A stretch of DNA of 6,321 nucleotides, taken from NCBI GenBank assembly GCA_029940125.1, contig JAOZRP010000007.1, positions 12,232 to 18,552 of the forward strand, in the 5' to 3' direction. This DNA comes from a bacterium (GTDB lineage: Bacteria; Desulfobacterota; Anaeroferrophillalia; Anaeroferrophillales; Anaeroferrophillaceae). The translations under genes were made by a program, and so were the position numbers. The notes beneath the pieces were generated by a model. That model had not been told where the DNA came from, made no database searches, and saw only the letters and a list, made by a program, of their open reading frames with translations. Shown here piece after piece: positions 1 to 5,055 of the stretch (its first letter is position 1; the number at the start of each line of letters is the position of its first letter).

Positions 1-426
1 ACGACCACCAACCAGTTTGAGCGGCCGGTTATGGAGCAGATGCCTTCTTACGCCTTGCTGGGCAACGAGAGGGACTACTACGGGCCTTCATACAATCCGA
101 TTTTTGCCACCGGCGAGTGGACCCCGATGAAACTGTATCAGGGCGATGCCCAGCACCCCGGGTACTACTTTCATCCCGGCGGCACGGTTGACGACCTCTA
201 TTCGCTGGCCAGCCTGCAGAAGGTAATCCAGAATGACGTCGTCAACAACCCGGCACTGGTTGACCGGTACAATCAATTCACTTCATTTTACGGCATGACT
301 CCCGGGGAAGCAGAAGCCCGGGCTATGCAGCTCCAGCAGGAGCGACAGTCGGCAGAGCTAAGGCAGAGAGAAATAGAAATGTGTGGTTCACCCGGATGTT
401 CCGAGGGATGGGACGTAGGAATATAG
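1..426 (+). CDS. C-terminal part of an unrecognised phage virion-region protein (5' end outside window)
   Basis: I do not recognise this protein. The reading frame is open from base 1 to the TAG at 424-426, giving 141 visible residues. An ATG at position 31 could start a 131-residue protein, but no Shine-Dalgarno sequence precedes it (the bases are GAGCGGCCGGTT), whereas three of the four downstream genes have strong ones and the fourth is coupled by overlap. I therefore favour a gene that begins before the window. Counting from the ATG at 31, residues 1-50 are rich in Tyr, Pro and Gly (for example DYYGPSYNP and GYYFHPGG) and look like loops and beta structure. Residues 53-117 look helical and end in a Gln/Glu/Arg-rich helix. 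The tail contains CGSPGC at 118-123, the only cysteines in the window. It sits 9 bases before the next gene in the same apparent operon. By position, just before an ejection-type cluster, it may be a tail or connector accessory protein, but that is inference only. Confidence 0.7.
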   Translation, partial: TTTNQFERPVMEQMPSYALLGNERDYYGPSYNPIFATGEWTPMKLYQGDAQHPGYYFHPGGTVDDLYSLASLQKVIQNDVVNNPALVDRYNQFTSFYGMTPGEAEARAMQLQQERQSAELRQREIEMCGSPGCSEGWDVGI

Positions 427-430
427 GAGG
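425..430 (+). promoter_or_regulatory. Ribosome binding site of the 369-residue gene
   Basis: AGGAGG lies five bases before the ATG at 436 and overlaps the TAG stop of the preceding gene (424-426). The spacing favours ATG 436 over the in-frame ATG at 445, which would be 14 bases away. The overlap of stop and binding site suggests that translation reinitiates from the upstream gene. Confidence 0.85.
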
Positions 431-435
431 CAATC

Positions 436-1545
436 ATGTGGGAAATGGATCCTAACTTCAACAAGCAACTCAACCCGCCGCAGGCTCCGCAGCCTCCACA
501 GCTGCCGGCTCCGCAGGGAAATATGACGCAGACCGGGCTGACCAGGATGAGATCTGCCGGGCCTACTGCTGCCGGGACGATGGACTTTCAGTATAACCCT
601 AAAGGTGCCCAGCAGGACCCGTACCAGTACAATCCGCCGTACCAGTACACTCCGACGGGAATCACCCCGGAGCAGAGCATTGACGTGGGGCTGGGAACGG
701 CAGGCAACATACTTGAGGGCATTGTTGGCCGGCCGGAGCAGTTCCCCGCGTGGTGGGGTGACCAGGCGATCGCCCCGGAGCAGTTCAACTACTTCGACTA
801 TATTGCTGGTCCCCAGCTGGGGCAGACGCAGCTCCCGGGTTCCTATCAGGGGCTGATGGGCGGCGACTATGATCGGCTGGAGGAGGCTCTGAGAACCCCC
901 GGGGAAATAGCCGCCCGTGAAGGCTTCAGGACCGGGAAGTCATACCTTGATGACGTGATGACCAACCAAGGGATGTACGGATCCTCGGTCATGGGAAGAC
1001 AGGCCAACGAGGGACTTAACCGCGAGTTGATGAACGCGTTGTCCAGCAACGCCGCTCAAGCGATAGCCCAGCGTTACGGGCTCCAGCAGGGGGACCTCCA
1101 GTACGGAGCCGGTTACGGCCTCCAGCTGGCCGACCTGGCTCGCCAGCAGGCTCTTGACACTTGGAAGGCCGGCCTGACCGAGGCAGACAGGCGCCAGAAT
1201 TACCTGCAGGGTCAGCTGGGCTGGAATCAGCAGCAGAGCGAGGCGAGGAGAAATTTCATGAACAGCCTGCTGCAGGGAGGATACCAGCACGAGCTGGCCA
1301 GAAATGACTGGATGAAAGGGATTGACACCGATCGTTTCAACATGGCCTTGGCCTTGGCCGGCAGGGGTGCCCCGGTCCAGTCCAGTTACCTTAATTACAA
1401 GCTGGGACAGGACCAGCAGGACGCTGCCAACCGCGCCCAGTGGTGGCAGGTGCCGTTCAACCTTGCGGCCATGCCATGGGGGAGCAGCACGGTGGGAGAG
1501 AACCTGTTTGACTGGGGTAAAGACTTCCTCGGCAGCTTATTTTAA
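436..1545 (+). CDS. Putative internal virion (DNA-ejection type) protein, Pro/Gln-rich N-terminus
   Basis: A 369-residue protein with no recognised enzymatic motif. Residues 1-75 are rich in Pro, Gln and Tyr and probably disordered. They include PPQAPQPPQLPAPQ (14-27) and three copies of [FY]QY[NT]P at 51-55, 63-67 and 69-73. Residues 77-140 are mixed and contain aromatic segments (AWWGD, FNYFDY). Residues 144-310 look mostly helical. They begin with a segment running from YDRLEE to MYGSSVMGR (145-188), followed by a Gln/Ala-rich stretch in which YGLQ recurs at 214-217 and 227-230. The C-terminal 34 residues carry four Trp and four Phe and end in DFLGSLF. There is no signal peptide or clear membrane helix. 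Combined with its place ahead of two further helical Gln-rich proteins and a fibre gene, this composition fits a small ejection or internal virion protein of a podovirus. A tail accessory or adaptor protein is the main alternative. The start is set by AGGAGG at 425-430. The coding call is firm and the role is inferred. Confidence 0.85.
   Translation: MWEMDPNFNKQLNPPQAPQPPQLPAPQGNMTQTGLTRMRSAGPTAAGTMDFQYNPKGAQQDPYQYNPPYQYTPTGITPEQSIDVGLGTAGNILEGIVGRPEQFPAWWGDQAIAPEQFNYFDYIAGPQLGQTQLPGSYQGLMGGDYDRLEEALRTPGEIAAREGFRTGKSYLDDVMTNQGMYGSSVMGRQANEGLNRELMNALSSNAAQAIAQRYGLQQGDLQYGAGYGLQLADLARQQALDTWKAGLTEADRRQNYLQGQLGWNQQQSEARRNFMNSLLQGGYQHELARNDWMKGIDTDRFNMALALAGRGAPVQSSYLNYKLGQDQQDAANRAQWWQVPFNLAAMPWGSSTVGENLFDWGKDFLGSLF
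586..654 (+). repeat. Three [FY]QY[NT]P pentapeptide repeats
   Basis: In the 369-residue protein, FQYNP (51-55), YQYNP (63-67) and YQYTP (69-73) lie within 23 residues of a Pro/Gln-rich, probably unstructured segment. The two downstream copies are separated by a single Pro. At the DNA level these are imperfect copies of a CAGTACAATCC-like core. They may be short docking motifs or simply a low-complexity linker. Confidence 0.65.
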
Positions 1546-1546
1546 A

Positions 1547-1551
1547 GGAGG
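1547..1551 (+). promoter_or_regulatory. Ribosome binding site of the 412-residue gene
   Basis: GGAGG lies five bases before the ATG at 1557 and one base after the TAA stop of the previous gene (1543-1545). An in-frame ATG at 1563 would be 11 bases away, so the 1557 start, giving MGMF, is preferred. Confidence 0.85.
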
Positions 1552-1556
1552 AAACC

Positions 1557-2795
1557 ATGGGGATGTTTAGTCAAGGGGCCGCTTCCGGAATTAATGCCGG
1601 CCTCAACCTGATGAGAAACTCCATGCTCAGGCAGCGTGAGCTGCAGGCTGAACAGGAGCGGCGAGATGCCCTGACCCGGATTCAGGAGGAGCAGGAGGCC
1701 CGGTCACAGCAGAAGTTTGACGATGCCAGAAAGCTCCGGCAGTCACAGGGGATGTTTACCGAGGCCATGCTGACCGGTACCGTCCCTGACCTAATGCAGC
1801 GCTACGAGGCTTTCAAGCAGGGGGTGGGGCCACAGTACGGTCCAGAGCTGGACATCGCTAACTTTGCCGAGCAGCTGCCAGTTAACATGATGATGAACCT
1901 GTACACCGGGAAGTACATGACCCCGGCACAGAAGCTTGGCTACCTGAAAAATCAGGAAACTATCAAGAGAAATACCAAAGGGCCAAGTTCTTCCGATGTT
2001 ACCATCATCGAAACCAAGCCGCCGGGATTTGAGAACTACGGGCAGTACGCCTACAACAAGAAAACCGGCAAGTACCAGTACCTTGGACCGCCCAAGGCCA
2101 AGTCACAGATGCAGATCGAGGTGGGCGAAGACGGCACCATCAGGTTCGCTCAGGGAACGCCGCAGCCGGGAGGGACGCTGCTGCAGCCGACGACCAAGAC
2201 CAAGTCAGACGTTCAGGCGAAGCTGAGGGAGCTGGATGAAACTTATGACCGTCTGCAGAAGCTGAAAAAAGGCTACAAGGAAGAATACCTGCAGATGCCA
2301 TACCGGTTCATGAAGACCATGCAGACCGGGTTTGACAAGTTTGGCATGCTGCCGAAAAAATCCCAGCAGGAGCTGGAGAAATATACCGGCTACTCTTCAG
2401 AGGCCCTTGACTTCATCAACGTCTATATCCACAACATGACCGGGGCGCAGATGAGCAAGGACGAGGCAAACAGGTTGAGAGTTGTGCCGCCTGACTTCGG
2501 TGAACACTGGTGGAGCGGCGACTCGCCCGGCCAGTTCAAGGGGAAGGTTGACAGGGCGCTGATGGGCGTTGACATGGCCCGGGCCCGGTACAACATGTAT
2601 GCCAAGAACGGCCTGAACACCGACGTTGACAACATGGCCAAGGAAACGCCGCTTGACGAGATGCCCAAGAAAATCGGCGACTACATAGAAAACACGGCGA
2701 GAACCATAATGAGCAGGAATCCGGGAATCAAGCCGGAAGACGCCGTTAATCAGGCCACCGCAGCGGCCAGCAAGTATTTCGGGATTGAGCTATGA
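1557..2795 (+). CDS. Putative internal virion / DNA-ejection protein with N-terminal coiled coil
   Basis: A 412-residue protein. It opens with a short Gly/Ala-rich segment (MGMFSQGAASGINAGLNL) followed by a long charged Gln/Glu/Arg helix at about 20-65, a likely coiled coil. From memory, this Gly-rich start plus charged helix is common in internal virion proteins of podoviruses. Residues 95-140 are helical. Residues 145-215 are polar with probable beta strands (KTGKYQYLGPP, DGTIRFAQG). Residues 217-285 are again charged and helical. Residues 295-312 carry TGAQMSKDEANRLR followed by two Pro, a pattern I recall as T-G-A-x-x-S-x-x-E-A-x-R in phage structural proteins; no catalytic role is implied. 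A helical segment follows at 325-350, and the C-terminal 45 residues form helices ending in SKYFGIEL. It contains no cysteine and no recognisable lysozyme, transglycosylase or protease motif. Its stop overlaps the next start by ATGA, suggesting the two products are made in linked amounts. The ejection role is inferred from composition and gene order. Confidence 0.88.
   Translation: MGMFSQGAASGINAGLNLMRNSMLRQRELQAEQERRDALTRIQEEQEARSQQKFDDARKLRQSQGMFTEAMLTGTVPDLMQRYEAFKQGVGPQYGPELDIANFAEQLPVNMMMNLYTGKYMTPAQKLGYLKNQETIKRNTKGPSSSDVTIIETKPPGFENYGQYAYNKKTGKYQYLGPPKAKSQMQIEVGEDGTIRFAQGTPQPGGTLLQPTTKTKSDVQAKLRELDETYDRLQKLKKGYKEEYLQMPYRFMKTMQTGFDKFGMLPKKSQQELEKYTGYSSEALDFINVYIHNMTGAQMSKDEANRLRVVPPDFGEHWWSGDSPGQFKGKVDRALMGVDMARARYNMYAKNGLNTDVDNMAKETPLDEMPKKIGDYIENTARTIMSRNPGIKPEDAVNQATAAASKYFGIEL
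2792..2795 (+). promoter_or_regulatory. ATGA stop-start overlap (translational coupling)
   Basis: The ATG of the 749-residue gene overlaps the TGA of the 412-residue gene by four bases. Only a weak purine stretch (GGGATTGAG) lies upstream, unlike the GGAGG of the other genes. Initiation here probably depends on ribosomes that have just terminated on the upstream gene. Confidence 0.75.
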
Positions 2796-5041
2796 GTGAT
2801 CTCAGAAAACTGATTGACAGCAGGTTGAAGCCACTGAACGACACGTTTTCACCTGAGCCTGAAAAGGAGGCTGGCGGAAGGGAGCTGCCTGAAATCCGCT
2901 CCCTTGTGAACCAGCGGATCGGCAGCCTGTCCTTTGGTGAACCGGTGCGTGAGCGGCCGTCCAACCGGACAATTATGCCTGGCGAAGACGTTCCCGTCCT
3001 CAGCACGGCCCGGCCGGGATCGGAGATGGACTTCACTCCGTCCAGAGATCTTTACGGCGCTGATGTCAATGCCGGCGCCCCGGGGCTTCAGAGGGCGCTG
3101 GCCAGCATCAAGATTACGCCGGAGGGCAAGGTAAACTACCTCAAGAGCGTCTACGGCCCCCGCAACGCCCTGATGTGGGAGGGCGAGATGTATTACCGCC
3201 CCAACGAGCAGTCCGGTTGGCGGAAATTTGACGAGGAGGGTTTTGAATGGCAGGACCTTGCCGACCTGCTGGGCCCGGGCATTGAGGTCGCCCCGGGCAT
3301 GGCCGCTGGGATGATGTCCGCCAACCCGCTGGTGGCGGCCGGTGTGGATACGGCTGGAAATCTGGCCAGGCAGGGAATCAGCGAACTGGTGCCGGGTCAG
3401 GAGAACCTCAACCTGATGGACCGGATAACCAATGCCGGGGTAAGCGGCATATTGGGAGGAACTTCCCAGCTTGGAGTCAACGCGGTTGGAAGCGCTCTCA
3501 AGGCAGCGTGGCCGCAGAACATTATTAAAAAGATAGCGGGCAAAGCGATGAATACCCCGGAGGCAGAAAGAATCTTGCAGCTGGGAGAAAAGATGAACGT
3601 CCCGTTCAGCGTGGATGAAATCACCCAGCATCCCGGCCTCCAGATACTTTCAGGGGCCCTGCGCCGGCATCCCATATCGGCAAAGGTGGTTCAGGAAGCT
3701 GACCGGGCGAAGCTGCAGGGCCTGCTTGACTACCTGCAGGGAGTGACCGGAAAAATCAGCTCCGGAATCGGCAGGAGCGGCGAAACCCTTGGCCTTGACA
3801 TCAGGAACGCCTATGAGAATTACCTTGAGGATCTGGTTGAAAGCAGGGCCAGGGAAGCGGGCAGGAATTTCAAGCTGGCCTCGGCTGAAAGCGGCCGGCA
3901 GCGGATATTCGAGCCCAGGAACTTCATGCAGGCCGTGGATGACATGGAGAAAAAGCTTACCACCCGGCTGGGTGGCGACGCTACCACATCGCAGATCGCG
4001 GCGATTAAGAACCTGCGAAACCAGATATATGAAACGACTCCCAGCAAGACGGTGACGACATTTAATCCCGGCACCATGCAGATGGAGGTCAAGGAGCTGG
4101 GCAAGGACGTCATCCCGGGCAAGGTTACCGTTGACGAGCTCCAGAGAGGGCTGGAGATACAGGGACGCGGCGCCCGGGGCGAGGGCGCCATATTCAAGGA
4201 CCTTGACCGCGCCGCCAACAAGCGGGTGGCCCGGCGGCTGTTCGGCGCCTTGATGAAAGACCTTGACGATGCCATCGAGCAGGGCGTCCCCGGGGCCGCG
4301 CACCTCAAGAAAGCCCGGGACCTGTGGAGGTCTTATTCAAACACTCTGGATGAGGCCGAGAAGGGGGTCCTGTCTACCATCCTCAACGCGGAGGATGGCG
4401 AGCAGGCCCTTGACAAGCTGCTGTCAAACCGGGTGTCAAAGGTTCAGCGGCAGAAGATGATGAACATGCTTAACCAGTTTGATCCTGACCTTACCCGTGA
4501 CATTCGCAGTCAGGCTGTTGGCAGGATACTGGAGATGGCCGAGCCATCCGGTGGAGAGTTGACCCCGGGCAGTGTCCCGTTCTCACCGAAGAAATTCGCC
4601 ACCAAGCTGAACAAGTCAAGGGACATGCTGGAAACCCTGTTTGCCGGCGATCCGGAAGGATGGGCTCAAGTCCAGCAGGGTTTGGAAGCGGCAAAGGTGC
4701 TCAACTCGAGGATGGGCATCGGCGGGTCCCACACCTCCCCGCTGCAGTGGGGGCTTGACCTGATAAAGGGCGCGATAGGGAGTCCATTCAATCCGCTTTC
4801 TTACGCGCGGCTGCTGTCGTCAACTTTCGCCCCGGAGAAGCTGGCCAAGCTCATGATGACCAAGGAGGGGGTTGAAAACCTGAGGACTCTGGCCAGCCCG
4901 AAAACCAAGTACAAGGCGGCCGGCAGGGCCCTGCTGAACCTGATATCAATGTCGCAGAGATATGATCTGCTGGACGAGATGAGTCAGGAGATTCAGCCGG
5001 GCAGCACTCCCGTAAATTTACCTGATGTTTTAACTCCTTAA
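2792..5041 (+). CDS. Large putative internal virion / DNA-ejection protein
   Basis: A 749-residue, largely helical protein. Residues 1-85 are charged and Pro-containing, probably flexible, with a twice-repeated motif (LRKLIDSRLKPL at 4-15, IRSLVNQRIGSL at 35-46). Residues 88-155 may form a small domain (for example YGPRNALMWEGEMYYRP). Residues 160-240 are rich in Gly, Ala and Val and nearly free of charge in parts, which could suit membrane contact, although no classic transmembrane helix is clear. Residues 255-415 form long charged helices. Residues 416-446 look like a beta hairpin or loop (TVTTFNPGTMQME). Residues 446-560 are helical and contain GRGARGEGAIFKDLDRA and AHLKKARDLWRSY, a style I recall from large podoviral internal proteins. 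Residues 596-640 and 650-735 are further helices. There is no Cys and no transglycosylase, peptidase or nuclease signature by eye. As the largest of three adjacent helical proteins before a fibre gene, it best fits the large ejection protein. A tape-measure-like role is less likely, because the order and size fit a short-tailed phage. Its start is set by the ATGA overlap with the upstream gene. Confidence 0.88.
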   Translation: MSDLRKLIDSRLKPLNDTFSPEPEKEAGGRELPEIRSLVNQRIGSLSFGEPVRERPSNRTIMPGEDVPVLSTARPGSEMDFTPSRDLYGADVNAGAPGLQRALASIKITPEGKVNYLKSVYGPRNALMWEGEMYYRPNEQSGWRKFDEEGFEWQDLADLLGPGIEVAPGMAAGMMSANPLVAAGVDTAGNLARQGISELVPGQENLNLMDRITNAGVSGILGGTSQLGVNAVGSALKAAWPQNIIKKIAGKAMNTPEAERILQLGEKMNVPFSVDEITQHPGLQILSGALRRHPISAKVVQEADRAKLQGLLDYLQGVTGKISSGIGRSGETLGLDIRNAYENYLEDLVESRAREAGRNFKLASAESGRQRIFEPRNFMQAVDDMEKKLTTRLGGDATTSQIAAIKNLRNQIYETTPSKTVTTFNPGTMQMEVKELGKDVIPGKVTVDELQRGLEIQGRGARGEGAIFKDLDRAANKRVARRLFGALMKDLDDAIEQGVPGAAHLKKARDLWRSYSNTLDEAEKGVLSTILNAEDGEQALDKLLSNRVSKVQRQKMMNMLNQFDPDLTRDIRSQAVGRILEMAEPSGGELTPGSVPFSPKKFATKLNKSRDMLETLFAGDPEGWAQVQQGLEAAKVLNSRMGIGGSHTSPLQWGLDLIKGAIGSPFNPLSYARLLSSTFAPEKLAKLMMTKEGVENLRTLASPKTKYKAAGRALLNLISMSQRYDLLDEMSQEIQPGSTPVNLPDVLTP

Positions 5042-5042
5042 A

Positions 5043-5048
5043 GGGAGG
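5043..5048 (+). promoter_or_regulatory. Ribosome binding site of the tail fibre gene
   Basis: GGGAGG lies seven bases before the ATG at 5056 and one base after the TAA stop of the previous gene (5039-5041). It fixes the fibre start at 5056. No promoter is visible in the 14-base gap, so the fibre is likely read on the same transcript. Confidence 0.85.
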
Positions 5049-5055
5049 ACTAGAT

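Noticed and set aside
605..856. An 83-codon open frame in a second + frame
   Set aside because: It is Arg/Ser/Thr-rich in the way out-of-frame GC-rich DNA usually reads, has no ribosome binding site, and sits within the 369-residue gene.
1150..1165. TTGAC sequences resembling -35 promoter boxes, here and at many other places
   Set aside because: They come from the frequent Leu-Asp and Val-Asp codon pairs (CTTGAC, GTTGAC) inside genes, and I saw no matching -10 element at the right spacing.
2259..2275. Run of six A followed by G, as a possible programmed frameshift site
   Set aside because: The zero frame reads AAA AAA GGC, which is not the slippery A-AAA-AAG register, and the gene continues intact to its stop.
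2849..3631. A 260-codon open frame on the minus strand
   Set aside because: It lies wholly inside the 749-residue gene, with no evident ribosome binding site and a composition typical of a shadow frame. Rarity of TTA, CTA and TCA codons in the sense gene keeps the antisense frame open.
3650..4308. Two overlapping minus-strand open frames of 217 and 162 codons
   Set aside because: Both are antisense to the same gene and overlap each other in different frames, as expected for shadows of GC-biased codon use.
2792..5041. The 749-residue protein as a tail tape-measure protein
   Set aside because: It is followed directly by a fibre gene with no tail-assembly or distal-tail genes, and preceded by two other helical Gln-rich proteins, which fits a short-tailed phage better.
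5034..5047. CTCC...GGAG hairpin that could hide the fibre ribosome binding site
   Set aside because: The stem is only four pairs with a six-base loop and could arise by chance next to any GGAGG.
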